A stretch of DNA of 64,000 nucleotides, from NCBI RefSeq assembly GCF_036924595.1, contig NZ_JAZHRV010000001.1, forward strand, positions 7,405,501-7,469,500. Reading direction: 5' to 3'. The translations under genes were made by a program, and so were the position numbers. This DNA is from Bradyrhizobium algeriense (lineage in GTDB: Bacteria; Pseudomonadota; Alphaproteobacteria; Rhizobiales; Xanthobacteraceae). The notes beneath the pieces are model-generated. The model did no database searches, was not told where the DNA came from, and worked only from the letters and a program-made list of their open reading frames with translations. Positions 52,689 to 61,276 of the stretch are shown here, in pieces. How positions within the stretch are numbered: position 1 is the stretch's first letter; each line of letters opens with the position of its first letter.

Positions 52689-52802
52689 CGTCATGCCCGG
52701 GCGGTAGCGCGAAGCGCGTCTTCGCGCTAGATGTCCCGGGCATCCACGTCCTTAAAGCAGCGACACAAAGAACGTCATGGCCGGAACAAGTCCGGCCATG
52801 AC
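52689..52802. repeat. Dispersed palindromic repeat, GTCATGCCCGGGC family
   Basis: Opens CGTCATGCCCGGGC, contains GATGTCCCGGGCATCCACGTC, and closes GTCATGGCCGGA-ACAAG-TCCGGCCATGAC. Lies between the divergent MaoC-type gene and the DMT transporter, ending 30 bp before the transporter start, and so must overlap the promoter region. Confidence 0.8.
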
Positions 52803-52832
52803 GGAGAAACGGCAGGAAGCGTCGCATCCCCA

Positions 52833-53747
52833 ATGAGTCTGTTCGCCAAAATCTCCACCTATGACGAGCGTTCCGCGCGCATGGCCGGCATCGGCTTGAT
52901 GCTGCTGTCGATCTTCATGTTCTCGTTCGGCGATGCGCTCGGCAAATACATGGTCGCGACCTATTCGGTCGGGCAATTGCTGTGGCTGCGCGCCTGCGCG
53001 GCGCTATTGGTGCTGTTGCCGGTGATCTGGAAGCAGCGCGCCGAATTCACCCGTCTCGAACGGCCGTGGCTGCAATTGCTTCGCATCACGCTGTCGACGC
53101 TGGAAGTCGCCGCCTTCTTCCTCGCCACCGTTTATCTGCCGCTCGCCGACGTCATCACCTATTACCTTGCCTCGCCGATCTTCGTCACCGCGCTGTCGGG
53201 CATCGTGCTCGGCGAGCACGTCGGCTGGCGGCGCTGGACCGCGATCCTGATCGGGTTCTGCGGCGTGCTGATTGCACTGCGCCCGTCCACGCAAACCGTG
53301 AGCTGGCCTGCGATGATCGCACTCGGGGGCAGCCTGTCGTTTGCGTTCCTGATGCTGATCACCCGCTCGCTGCGGGCGACGCCGGATATCGTGCTGACGA
53401 CGTCGCAATTCGGCGGCACGTTTCTGCTCGGCGCGCTGATGTCACCGATAGGCTGGGTGACGCCGACGATTGGCAGTCTGGCTCTGTTCGCCGCGGCGGG
53501 AGTTACTTCGGTCGTCGCGCTGCTGTGCATCAACCGTTCGCTGAAACTGGCGCCGGCCAGCGTCGTGGTGCCGTATCAATATTCGATGATCGTGTGGGCG
53601 GTGATCTTCGGCTTCGTGGTGTGGGGCGACGTGCCGTCGATATCGACGCTGATCGGCGCGGTGATCATCATCGGCGCGGGCATTTATATCTTCCTGCGAG
53701 AACAGCAGCTCGGCCGTGAGGAAACGGTGGTCAATCCGCCGGCGTGA
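52833..53747 (+). CDS. DMT family (EamA) transporter
   Basis: A 304-residue inner-membrane protein with about ten hydrophobic helices arranged as two EamA repeats (about 18-148 and 160-295). The pattern SVGQLLWLRACAALLVLLPV, ADVITYYLASPIFVTALS and GEHVGWRRWTAILIGFCGVL is typical. DMT exporters of this kind move amino acids or other metabolites; substrate unknown. I chose ATG 52833 (MSLFAKISTYDERSARM). The upstream frame lies in a repeat. It is the only plus-strand gene in this stretch. Confidence 0.87.
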   Translation: MSLFAKISTYDERSARMAGIGLMLLSIFMFSFGDALGKYMVATYSVGQLLWLRACAALLVLLPVIWKQRAEFTRLERPWLQLLRITLSTLEVAAFFLATVYLPLADVITYYLASPIFVTALSGIVLGEHVGWRRWTAILIGFCGVLIALRPSTQTVSWPAMIALGGSLSFAFLMLITRSLRATPDIVLTTSQFGGTFLLGALMSPIGWVTPTIGSLALFAAAGVTSVVALLCINRSLKLAPASVVVPYQYSMIVWAVIFGFVVWGDVPSISTLIGAVIIIGAGIYIFLREQQLGREETVVNPPA

Positions 53748-53755
53748 CTCCTTCT

Positions 53756-53918
53756 TCACCCTCCCCTGGAGGGGGAGGGTCGACGCTCATGAAATGAGCG
53801 GCGGGGAGGGGTGACGGTCTATCCTCTCGAACAGTGCCCGAGTTGAGGATCACCCCACCCCGTCTCGCATTTCGCTTCGCTCAATACGAGCCGACCCTCC
53901 CCCTCCAGGGGAGGGGTA
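53756..53918. repeat. Dispersed inverted repeat, CACCCTCCCCTGGAGGGGGA family
   Basis: CCCTCCCCTGGAGGGGGAGGGTCG at its left end recurs in inverted orientation at 53890-53918 (CGACCCTCCCCCTCCAGGG...). Each end is itself a hairpin, and both pair across about 110 bp. A partial relative is at 28637-28660. It lies between convergent genes. Confidence 0.75.
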
Positions 53919-53931
53919 AGAGACTTGCCGC

Positions 53932-54528
53932 TCATCTCCTCGTCGAGCTCCCCCAGTTCTTCAGCGACGACCAGACGCCGCGCGTCAGGCGGAAGCGGTC
54001 GACCGGGGTCGAGGATCCCAGCGCCTCGAAGCGGTGCAGCTCGACGCCGCTCCACTGGAAGCCGCATTTCTCCAGGATGTTGCGCGAGGCCGGGTTGGCG
54101 ACGCGGGCGCCCGAAATCAGGTGCTCGGCATCGAACTCCTCGAAGAAGAAATCGATCACCGCACGCGCGGCTTCGGTGCCGAAGCCCTGGCCCCAATGCG
54201 CGACGCCGAGCCAGTAGCCGAGCTCCGGCCCGTCCTGTTCGCTGCGGTCGATGCCGACCATGCCGACGGGCGAATAGTTCTGTTCGATCAGGAACACGGT
54301 CTCGGTGTTATCGGTGGATGTCGCGCGCACGAATTCGACCGCGTGGTCCTGCAGATAGGGGTACGGCAGGCGGCGGGTGTTTTCCGCAATGCGGCGATCG
54401 TTGGCGAGATGCGCAATCGCTTTTACGTCCGCGAGCGTCGGCCGGCGCAACGTCAGCCGTTCGGTCTCGAGGACGCAGCTACTTGTCCCGCGCAAGGCCG
54501 GGGTTGGGATCGGGATGTCCTGCAACAT
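53932..54528 (-). CDS. GNAT family N-acetyltransferase (RimJ/RimL-like)
   Basis: A 198-residue acetyltransferase. LETERLTLRRPTLADVKAIA at the start, WLGVAHWGQGFGTEAARAVI with the acetyl-CoA binding Q-x-x-G-x-G/A pattern, and SRNILEKCGFQWSG near the end are typical of RimJ/RimL-type enzymes. The substrate may be ribosomal protein N-termini or a small molecule. It lies between rpmA and the DMT gene; a terminator upstream separates it from rpmA. Confidence 0.87.
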   Translation of the reverse strand: MLQDIPIPTPALRGTSSCVLETERLTLRRPTLADVKAIAHLANDRRIAENTRRLPYPYLQDHAVEFVRATSTDNTETVFLIEQNYSPVGMVGIDRSEQDGPELGYWLGVAHWGQGFGTEAARAVIDFFFEEFDAEHLISGARVANPASRNILEKCGFQWSGVELHRFEALGSSTPVDRFRLTRGVWSSLKNWGSSTRR

Positions 54529-54555
54529 GTCGGGCTCCTGATTGCGAAAATGCGC

Positions 54556-54592
54556 AAAATAAAAAGGGGAGGCCGGTTTCCCGCCTCCCCTT
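54556..54592 (-). terminator. Terminator of the rplU-rpmA operon
   Basis: AAGGGGAGGC at 54564-54573 pairs perfectly with GCCTCCCCTT at 54583-54592. On the minus strand the stem is followed by TTTTATTTTG. It lies 61 bp downstream of the rpmA stop. Confidence 0.88.
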
Positions 54593-54652
54593 GGAGCCCT
54601 TTTCGACTCCGCCGGTTCAACAGGACCCGGCGGACTCAGATGTGTCCACCGT

Positions 54653-54922
54653 CTATTCGGCCGCCTCCGTCATCGGAACTACCGATACGAAAGTGCGACC
54701 GTTGGCTTTTGCACGAAATTCGACATGACCTTCGACCTTGGCAAAGAGAGTATGATCGGTGCCCATGCCGACATTAAGGCCGGGATGCCAGGTGGTGCCG
54801 CGCTGACGCGCGATAATGTTGCCGGGAATCACGTGCTCGCCGCCATAGGCCTTGATGCCCAGGCGCTTGCCCGCTGAATCGCGTCCGTTTCGCGATGAAC
54901 CGCCTGCTTTTTTGTGAGCCAT
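54653..54922 (-). CDS. rpmA: 50S ribosomal protein L27
   Basis: An 89-residue ribosomal protein starting [20 protein letters not shown], which is the N-terminal tail that reaches the peptidyl transferase centre. [19 protein letters not shown] and [16 protein letters not shown] are the family core. It follows rplU by 104 bp in the usual order and the operon ends at a strong hairpin. Confidence 0.97.
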   Translation of the reverse strand: MAHKKAGGSSRNGRDSAGKRLGIKAYGGEHVIPGNIIARQRGTTWHPGLNVGMGTDHTLFAKVEGHVEFRAKANGRTFVSVVPMTEAAE

Positions 54923-55026
54923 GGCCCGTCTCCGACTTCGCTAATATTTAGATCAATTCCTTGACGGAATCATTTCACTTTTTGTCGCGCTTCAACTTTT
55001 CGTTGAAGCGCATCACTTCTTGTCGC

Positions 55027-55497
55027 TCAGGCCTTTTTGGCCGGAGCCTTCTTTGCGGCGGGCTTGGCCGCAGCTTTTTTCGCGGGCGCCTTCTTCTTGG
55101 CGGCCTTCGGTGCCTCGTCGTCGCCCTCAGCGGCGGGCGCTACGACCTTTTCCCTCTTCGGCCGCGGGCCGATCGAAGGCTTGGCGTTATCGGTCAGGAT
55201 CTCGGTGATGCGAAGCACCGTGATCTCGTCGCGATAGCCGCGCTTGCGGCGCGAATTCTTGCGGCGACGCTTCTTGAACGCGATCACCTTGGGGCCGCGC
55301 TTGTGATCCAGCACTTCGGCCGCAACGGAAGCGCCTGCCACCGTCGGCGTGCCCAGCACCGGCGTATCAGCGCCGACCACCAGAACTTCACCAAGCTGCA
55401 CGATCGTACCGACATCGCCGGCGATCTTGCCTATCTCGAGCACATCATCCGGAACGACGCGGTATTGCCGGCCGCCGGTTTTGATGACTGCGAACAT
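55027..55497 (-). CDS. rplU: 50S ribosomal protein L21
   Basis: A 156-residue protein. Residues 1-103 are the L21 domain (MFAVIKTGGRQYRVVPDDVL, FKKRRRKNSRRKRGYRDE, VLRITEIL). The last 50 or so residues are a Lys/Ala/Pro-rich tail with KKAPAKKAAAKPAAKKAPA, longer than in E. coli (103 residues in total) but common in Bradyrhizobiaceae. The tail probably stays disordered on the ribosome. First gene of rplU-rpmA. Confidence 0.96.
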   Translation of the reverse strand: MFAVIKTGGRQYRVVPDDVLEIGKIAGDVGTIVQLGEVLVVGADTPVLGTPTVAGASVAAEVLDHKRGPKVIAFKKRRRKNSRRKRGYRDEITVLRITEILTDNAKPSIGPRPKREKVVAPAAEGDDEAPKAAKKKAPAKKAAAKPAAKKAPAKKA

Positions 55498-55870
55498 CGT
55501 TTTTTTCCTTCGTGTTCGATCCCGGCCTCGGACATATTCCCAACAGGGCTGCCCGGGTCGGCTTTTTGGTCAGTCGTTATGGGTACGATTTTCGCGCGGC
55601 TAGGGTGCGAACCCCACAGAACAGGGGCGAGCGCCTTCAGAATTCGCGCAAAAACAAGCGGCGCGAGAAATCCCGCGCCGGATGCGGGGACTTATAGCCT
55701 GAGAAAGCCGTGAGTCAAGGCAAACAGCCCGTAAAACCGGCCAAAAATGCAGGATTTGGCGCATTTCCCGACGATCCGGCCTGCCGCAGCGGCTCTGCAG
55801 CGAGCCTCCCATGAAACCAATGGGTTCCCCGCCCGTTGTCGCCAGCGAAATCTGGCAGGGGCTTGGGCAC

Positions 55871-56971
55871 ATGGCAGAGGACACCATAACGACCACGGGC
55901 ATCGCCCGCCACGGCGCCACCCGGCTGCCGTCGGTTGAGGTCGATAGTTTCAACATCGAACTGAAGGATGACGAGGGCTTTCTCGGCGACCGCGCCAGCA
56001 AGGGGGCTTTCCGCAAGATCCTGGACGGCTTGCGCAAGCCGCTGAAGAAAAACGGCGACGATCCCTTAGGGAAAAAGCCGGCCGGCGAGATCGCCAAGCC
56101 CGAACTCGACGAGGCGCTGATTGGCGACGATATCGGCGCCGCGGCCCTGGTGCATGGAGCGATCGAGGAATTCGCCCAGGAGCTGGCCTATGTGACCGGG
56201 CGGTTTCTCAAGACCAAGGCGTGGGCCGATACCGAGCGCATCGTGGTCGGCGGCGGTTTCCGGCAGAGCCGTGTCGGCGAGCTCGCCATCGCCCGCACCA
56301 ACATCATCCTCAAGGCGGAAGATTTCGATGTCGAACTGGTGCCGATCCGCTTTCATCCCGATGACGCCGGCCTGATCGGCACGCTGCATTTGGCGCCGTC
56401 GTGGATTTTCGAGGGCCATGACAGCATCCTTGGCGTCGATATCGGCGGCACCAACATCCGCTGCGGCGTGGTGGAGACGCGCTGGAAGAAGGCGCCCGAC
56501 CTTTCCAAGGCCGACGTCTGGAAGTCCCAGTTGTGGCGGCACGCCGACGATGAGCCGACGCGCGAAGGCGCGGTGAAGCGGCTGGTCAAGATGCTGAAGG
56601 ATTTGATCACGGCGGCCGAAACCGAAGGCCTGAAGCTCGCGCCCTTTATCGGTATCGCCTGTCCCGGCGTGATCGACGAGGACGGCTCGATCGAAAAGGG
56701 TGCGCAGAACCTGCCGGGCAATTGGGAGAGCAGCAAGTTCAACCTGCCCGCAAGCCTGGTGGAAGCGATCCCGCAGATCGGCGATCACGATACCGCCGTG
56801 CTGATGCACAATGACGCCGTGGTGCAGGGCCTGTCCGAAGTTCCCTTCATGCAGGACGTCGAGCGCTGGGGCGTGCTGACTATCGGCACCGGCCTCGGCA
56901 ATGCGCGCTTCACCAATCGGCGCAAGGACAATGGCAAGGACGAGAAAAAGCCGAAAAAGGCGCGGGATTGA
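55871..56971 (+). CDS. ROK-type sugar kinase-like protein with circularly permuted motif order
   Basis: A 366-residue protein. All marks of the ROK/hexokinase fold are seen, but the part that normally ends the protein comes first: IVVGGG at 124-129 and HPDDAGLIG at 162-170 (normally C-terminal) precede LGVDIGGTNIRCG at 187-199 (normally N-terminal), GIACPGVID around Cys264, the catalytic Asp315 in HNDAVV and the phosphate loop GTGLG at 339-343, close to the C-terminus. The GHxx and CxCGxxGCxE zinc motif of most ROK kinases is absent. ATG 55871 (MAEDTITTTG) is preferred; ATG 55811 is possible. Substrate unknown. Divergent from rplU. Confidence 0.8.
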   Translation: MAEDTITTTGIARHGATRLPSVEVDSFNIELKDDEGFLGDRASKGAFRKILDGLRKPLKKNGDDPLGKKPAGEIAKPELDEALIGDDIGAAALVHGAIEEFAQELAYVTGRFLKTKAWADTERIVVGGGFRQSRVGELAIARTNIILKAEDFDVELVPIRFHPDDAGLIGTLHLAPSWIFEGHDSILGVDIGGTNIRCGVVETRWKKAPDLSKADVWKSQLWRHADDEPTREGAVKRLVKMLKDLITAAETEGLKLAPFIGIACPGVIDEDGSIEKGAQNLPGNWESSKFNLPASLVEAIPQIGDHDTAVLMHNDAVVQGLSEVPFMQDVERWGVLTIGTGLGNARFTNRRKDNGKDEKKPKKARD

Positions 56972-57163
56972 CGCCTCCCGCGGGCGGTAAGGTTGACTGG
57001 TTAGGTTAAAATCGGGTTCGCGTTGTCGTTTCCGCCGCGGTTGCTACCGTCATTTCGTCGCTCCGCTGACCGGTGAAGCCGCACTTCCCGGCCAGGATTT
57101 CAAAGCAGCGGCACGGGACCGTCAGTTTTTTGTCGCGTCTGGCGGTCCCACCCCATTTTTTCT

Positions 57164-58027
57164 TCAGCTCCAGCCGACGCGCGTAAAGAACGCCGCAATC
57201 TCCGATGCTGCGCGATCGGGATCCTCGCGATGGGGAAAGTGACCGACATCCGGAAACATCGCGAGATCGAGATTTGTAAAGGTCTCGCCGAGCCGGTCGG
57301 TCCATTCATAAGGAAACAGCGGATCATGCTCGGCCCAGCGAACGCAGGTCGGCACGCCGATCGGCTGTAGCACTGGGGCTTCACCCTTCATCATCCTGAT
57401 CCGGCCCGCATGGGCTGCGCGGTAATGCGCGAAGCCACCGGCAAGGTTTCCGTCCTTGAGGAAATTGTCGGTGAAGGCCTCGAGTTGATCGTCAAAGGCG
57501 TGCTTGCGATGCGACCAGCCTTTCAGGAAATGCCCGATATAAAGCCGGCAGCTTTCGCGGCTCGCGCCGACGAGGGCAGGCGCCATCTCCATCTGGTGAA
57601 AGGATTGATACCAGATGTTGTTGAGGCGCTCCGGCTCCGCCATCCGGGGCCCGACTCCCGGATAGACGAAATCGAAAAAGAACAGCCCGGCGATGCGCCC
57701 CGGCGCCAGCCGCGCCAGCGGCTGCATCAATGCACCGCCGACATCGTGACCGACGATGCCGGCCTGCGCGAGGCCAAGCGCATCCATCAGCGCCAGCATG
57801 TCGGCGGCCTGCTGGTCGGGTCCGAACGGCCCTTCGGGCTTGTCGCTGTCGCCGAAGCCGCGCAGGTCGGGTGCATATAGCGTGAAGCGATCGGCGAGCC
57901 GCGTCATCACCGGCTCCCAGGTCAGCCAGAATTCGGGCCAGCCATGCAGCAACAGCAGCGGTCGCCCGGCGCCCATGCGGGCCACGTGAAGGGCCGCGCC
58001 ATTGGCCTGAACCGTCAAATGCTCCAT
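57164..58027 (-). CDS. Alpha/beta hydrolase (epoxide hydrolase/haloacid dehalogenase-like subfamily)
   Basis: A 287-residue cytoplasmic hydrolase. Oxyanion motif HGWP at 28-31 (LLLLHGWPEFWLTW), nucleophile Asp95 in VGHDVGG, catalytic His263 in DVGHFPH. An aspartate nucleophile and HGWPEFW point to epoxide hydrolases or fluoroacetate-dehalogenase-like enzymes rather than esterases with serine. ATG 58027 (MEHLTVQANG) has an AGGAG site 7 bp upstream; the frame open further upstream is not coding-like. It lies next to tRNA-Ser on the opposite strand. Confidence 0.88.
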   Translation of the reverse strand: MEHLTVQANGAALHVARMGAGRPLLLLHGWPEFWLTWEPVMTRLADRFTLYAPDLRGFGDSDKPEGPFGPDQQAADMLALMDALGLAQAGIVGHDVGGALMQPLARLAPGRIAGLFFFDFVYPGVGPRMAEPERLNNIWYQSFHQMEMAPALVGASRESCRLYIGHFLKGWSHRKHAFDDQLEAFTDNFLKDGNLAGGFAHYRAAHAGRIRMMKGEAPVLQPIGVPTCVRWAEHDPLFPYEWTDRLGETFTNLDLAMFPDVGHFPHREDPDRAASEIAAFFTRVGWS

Positions 58028-58153
58028 TTTGGGCTCCTTTTTTGCTTCCTGGCGCCGGCACGGATTTCTTGGCCCCGCGCCTTGTCTGGCCCGCCTTCCT
58101 CGCCTAGAACTCGCCCCGACCGCGGGTCGAGGAATCACCCGAAAATGGCGCCT

Positions 58154-58243
58154 GGAGAGGTGGCAGAGTGGTCGAATGCACCGCACTCGAAATGCGGCAT
58201 AGGTGCAAGCCTATCGGGGGTTCGAATCCCTCCCTCTCCGCCA
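58154..58243 (+). tRNA. tRNA-Ser (anticodon CGA)
   Basis: A 90-nt class II tRNA. Acceptor stem GGAGAGG (58154-58160) pairs with CCTCTCC (58233-58239), discriminator G, encoded CCA at 58241-58243. Anticodon stem-loop CCGCA-CTCGAAA-TGCGG reads UCG codons. The long variable arm (ATAGGTGCAAGCCTAT) and T-loop GGTTCGAATCC fit serine. tRNA genes like this are common integration targets, but no integrase or duplicate 3' end is seen nearby. Confidence 0.97.
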
Positions 58244-58365
58244 CTTCGGAACAAGACTCGGCACGCCCAGGCTATCCAATTTTACGCCAGAGCTAGAGAT
58301 CGCCACCAAGGTTCGGAGCAGGTTGCTCTTGGACCCCACGACGCGGACCTCCTTGTCCTCGACCT

Positions 58366-58938
58366 CTATGCAGCCTTCCGCCGCAATTGGCTCACGCTCA
58401 GCCACACCGCCGAAACCAGGAAGTAGAAGGCGCCTACCGCGGCATAGCCGGCCACGTTGGTGATGGATGGCGGCATCGGCATCCGCGCCTGCACGATGAA
58501 AAACGTGCCTGCCAGCGCTGATTGCCCTCCGCTCAGGATCATCGCCCACTGCGCACCATAGCTCTTCCAACGGCGGACTGCGGTGCCGAGTTGAAGCAGG
58601 CCAGACAGGATCGCCCAAACGCCGAACACCCCGAGCACCCAATTCATGCTCATCTCCAGCGCGAGAACCACCGCGAGCGTTGTCGCCACACTGACCACGA
58701 CGTTGATAGTCTGCGCGCGATTCTGTCCCAATCCTCCGTTGCGCGATGCGTCGACAAAATTGGCGAGGGCATCCCATGCAGGATAAGCCACGAGTAAAAC
58801 CGCCGCGATCACCCAGGAATGCTGTCCCACCGTAAAGGCAGCCGCCACCCAGACAGCCGAGAACGCTGTCCGAGCAAAGTAATAGAGCTTGAGCCATTGT
58901 TCCTGGCTGGCGCGAGAAAGATCGCTGTGAATTGTCAT
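58366..58938 (-). CDS. DUF308-like membrane protein
   Basis: A 190-residue protein with six hydrophobic segments (about 22-36, 41-57, 82-98, 101-119, 130-148 and 162-182). SYGAQWAMILSGGQSALAG is similar to the segment in HdeD/DUF308-type proteins. No catalytic motif. Downstream of the TetR gene on the same strand with a 66-bp gap, so probably co-transcribed with it and under its control. Confidence 0.7.
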   Translation of the reverse strand: MTIHSDLSRASQEQWLKLYYFARTAFSAVWVAAAFTVGQHSWVIAAVLLVAYPAWDALANFVDASRNGGLGQNRAQTINVVVSVATTLAVVLALEMSMNWVLGVFGVWAILSGLLQLGTAVRRWKSYGAQWAMILSGGQSALAGTFFIVQARMPMPPSITNVAGYAAVGAFYFLVSAVWLSVSQLRRKAA

Positions 58939-59004
58939 TGGATCGCTCTTTCGACTAGTAGGTAGAGGCCCTCGACGAACGTCGCAGAGCGAGCACGGCT
59001 ATGG

Positions 59005-59616
59005 TTATTTGAGATCCAGGACCGTATCTGGAGGGAAGCGCCGAGCGAGTCGCTGCAAGAGCGGGCCGGTCACGGCGCCGAATATCTTCGGATCGCCATA
59101 GGCCCTCGCCGAAAGCATCGCGCCGTGAACCGTCGCCATGAACGCTTCAGCCTCGGCACGAGGGGTACTCATCAGTTGAAGTTGGCCGTGCCGCGCGCCG
59201 CGCTCCAGCACGGATGTCAGCCACGCTGACAGGGAGCGGAAATGCGCCCGGACCTCCAGGCCAACTTCCTCGGGCAGGACGGGGAGCTGGCTCGCCAACA
59301 GTGCGCAGACACAAAACGGAGCGCTGGCGTCCGCGATGCAGGCTTCCCAATACCCAGCGTAGGACCGAAGCTGTTCGAGCGGATCGGATACCTGAAGTTC
59401 GAGATTCGCCATCCCCGCTTCAGCTTCTTCCCGATACCGCGCAACCAGCGTTCGGACCAGATCGACCTTGCCTGGGAAATGGTGATGGATGCTCGCCTTG
59501 CGAATCCCGACCACATCAGCAATGTCGGCATAACTGAAACCGTTGTAGCCGCCCGCGACGATCAGAGAACGCGCGCAAGCCAGGATGTCGTCAGCGGTGG
59601 TAGACAAGTTGCTCAC
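59005..59616 (-). CDS. TetR/AcrR family transcriptional regulator
   Basis: A 203-residue repressor. N-terminal helix-turn-helix: ILACARSLIVAGGYNGFSYA, DIADVVGIRKASIHHHFPGK, VDLVRTLVARY. The C-terminal ligand domain resembles the TetR_C group of AcuR/LmrA-like proteins (WEACIADASAPFCVCALLA). It begins with GTG at 59616. It is followed by the DUF308-like gene and divergent from a methyltransferase gene, the usual layout of an autoregulated repressor with a target on either side. Confidence 0.9.
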   Translation of the reverse strand: MSNLSTTADDILACARSLIVAGGYNGFSYADIADVVGIRKASIHHHFPGKVDLVRTLVARYREEAEAGMANLELQVSDPLEQLRSYAGYWEACIADASAPFCVCALLASQLPVLPEEVGLEVRAHFRSLSAWLTSVLERGARHGQLQLMSTPRAEAEAFMATVHGAMLSARAYGDPKIFGAVTGPLLQRLARRFPPDTVLDLK

Positions 59617-59921
59617 ACCATAATCTACCTTCTGATAGGATGGCCGTCAACCCCGTTGCAACGCGAGCGGCAAACAGAGAGGGCAGCAGCGTGGAATTAG
59701 GTAGCTATGGCGTAGACGTCCCACCTTCATTGTTCTCGGCCCGCTATTTGACGCCGATTACGCGATACTCTGCGAGATAACTACCCAATCACCGCCGATA
59801 GCCGCACGAGCTTCTGCGGGCTCGACTTGAGCGGACGCGGCTTTGCCTCCGACCTTCTTAATGCCGAATAGGCAAGCTTAATGCCGACCAGCGCAAGGTC
59901 GCGATCTCTGGAGCAACCATC
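59617..59921. other. 305-bp divergent promoter region of the TetR and methyltransferase genes
   Basis: No gene is seen. Near the TetR start an imperfect inverted repeat TCTACC-N4-GATAGGA (59624-59640) might be the operator, with mismatches in the arms. Base composition is less GC-rich than in the neighbouring genes. Confidence 0.35.
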
Positions 59922-60560
59922 ATGAGCATCACGAGCGACGCCCGTTTCTGGGACCGGACTTCACGGAAGTACGCCAGGAGTGCGATGGCGGATCAGGCCG
60001 GATATGAGCGCACGCTGGACCGGACCCGCGCCCTGTTGGGATCGGGCGACAGGGTGTTGGAGTTGGGCTGCGGAACAGGAACAACGGCGCTTCGGCTCGC
60101 TGGCGATGTGCAAGACTATCTTGCGACGGATATTTCCGCTGGCATGATCACGATTGCGAATGAGAAACACGCCGCTGCTCCCATCCCGGCCCTTGTCTTC
60201 CGCACCGCGACCGCAGAAGCGCTTGCGCCTGACGCGACAAAGTTTAACGCGGTTCTAGGATTCAACTATCTTCATCTGGTCCGCGATCTGCCCGGCACGC
60301 TGCGCTGCGTCCACGGCTTACTTGCAACGGAAGGCTTGTTCATCTCCAAGACACCCTGCGTCGGGGATATGAATCCGCTGCTCCGGTTTGCCTTGCCCCC
60401 GATGCGCGCGATCGGCATGGCACCTTATGCAGGCGTCTTTCGGGCGGCGGACCTGAGCCAACAAATATCTGCCGCAGGCTTCGACATTCTTGTCACTGAA
60501 AACCACGCAACGAAGGGCAACGACAACCGCCCTTACATCGTGGCTCGCAAGAGTAATTAA
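59922..60560 (+). CDS. Class I SAM-dependent methyltransferase
   Basis: A 212-residue methyltransferase. SAM motif I is VLELGCGTGTTALRL at about 45-59, motif II-like YLATDISAGMITIA and a post-I stretch FNAVLGFNYLHLV follow. N-terminal RFWDRTSRKYARSAMAD is common in small-molecule methyltransferases of the UbiE/ArsM shape. The substrate is unknown. Its TAA stop overlaps the stop of the convergent ABC ATPase gene: both lie in the 4-bp TTAA at 60557-60560. Confidence 0.88.
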   Translation: MSITSDARFWDRTSRKYARSAMADQAGYERTLDRTRALLGSGDRVLELGCGTGTTALRLAGDVQDYLATDISAGMITIANEKHAAAPIPALVFRTATAEALAPDATKFNAVLGFNYLHLVRDLPGTLRCVHGLLATEGLFISKTPCVGDMNPLLRFALPPMRAIGMAPYAGVFRAADLSQQISAAGFDILVTENHATKGNDNRPYIVARKSN

Positions 60561-61276
60561 CTCACTGTCTCGCAAACCAGCTCGCCTCCACCCCTTCCCG
60601 TAATCTCCGCGATCTTGCCGTCGACGATGTGGATGCGGCGGTCGGCGCGGGCGGCGAGCGCTGGATCGTGGGTCACCACGACCACGGTCTGGCCCTGGTC
60701 GGCGATGTTGCGGAGGATCGAGAACACCTGCTCCGTCGAGGCCGTATCGAGTGCGCCGGTCGGCTCGTCGGCGACAATAATCTCGGGGCGGTTGGCTAGC
60801 GCGCGGGCGATGGCGACGCGCTGGCGCTGGCCGCCGGAGAGCGCGTTGGGGCGCTTGTTGGCGTGCTCGGCAAGCCCAAGCGAGTCCAGTAGCGCAAGGC
60901 CGCGCTCGCGCATCTCGGCTTCAGCCATAATGCCGGCGGCGCGCATCGGCAGCAGCACATTGTCGAGCGAGGTGAACTCCGGCAGCAGGAAATGGAACTG
61001 GAACACGAAGCCGCATTTGGTCAGGCGGACATCGGCCCGGTCCGATTCCGACAATTTCGAGGTCGGCTGACCGCAGATGATGACCTCGCCTTCGCTGGGC
61101 GCATCGAGCAGGCCCAGCAGATAGAGCAGCGACGATTTGCCCGATCCCGACGGCCCGGTAATGGCGACGAACTCGCCCTTGTTCACCGCAAGATCAATGC
61201 CGTTGACGAGGGTGTGCGAAACAGCGCCCTCGATGCGGCGGACGAGTTCTACCGCCTGCAAAGCGACCTCGGTCAT
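60557..61276 (-). CDS. ABC transporter ATP-binding protein (MacB/LolD/DevA type)
   Basis: A 239-residue ATPase with Walker A GPSGSGKSS, signature LSGGQRQRVAIARAL, Walker B IIVADEPTGALD and the H-loop VVVVTHDP. It is the third gene of an efflux operon: adaptor, permease, ATPase. The start overlaps the permease stop by 4 bp, so they are translationally coupled. The group is closest to DevA/MacB, which export glycolipids, peptides or macrolides; substrate unknown. Confidence 0.9.
   Translation of the reverse strand: MTEVALQAVELVRRIEGAVSHTLVNGIDLAVNKGEFVAITGPSGSGKSSLLYLLGLLDAPSEGEVIICGQPTSKLSESDRADVRLTKCGFVFQFHFLLPEFTSLDNVLLPMRAAGIMAEAEMRERGLALLDSLGLAEHANKRPNALSGGQRQRVAIARALANRPEIIVADEPTGALDTASTEQVFSILRNIADQGQTVVVVTHDPALAARADRRIHIVDGKIAEITGRGGGELVCETVS

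Noticed and set aside
58154..58243. tRNA-Ser as an attachment site of an integrated element
   Set aside because: No integrase gene and no repeated tRNA 3' end were found within the window. xerC at 25334 is the housekeeping recombinase and not linked.
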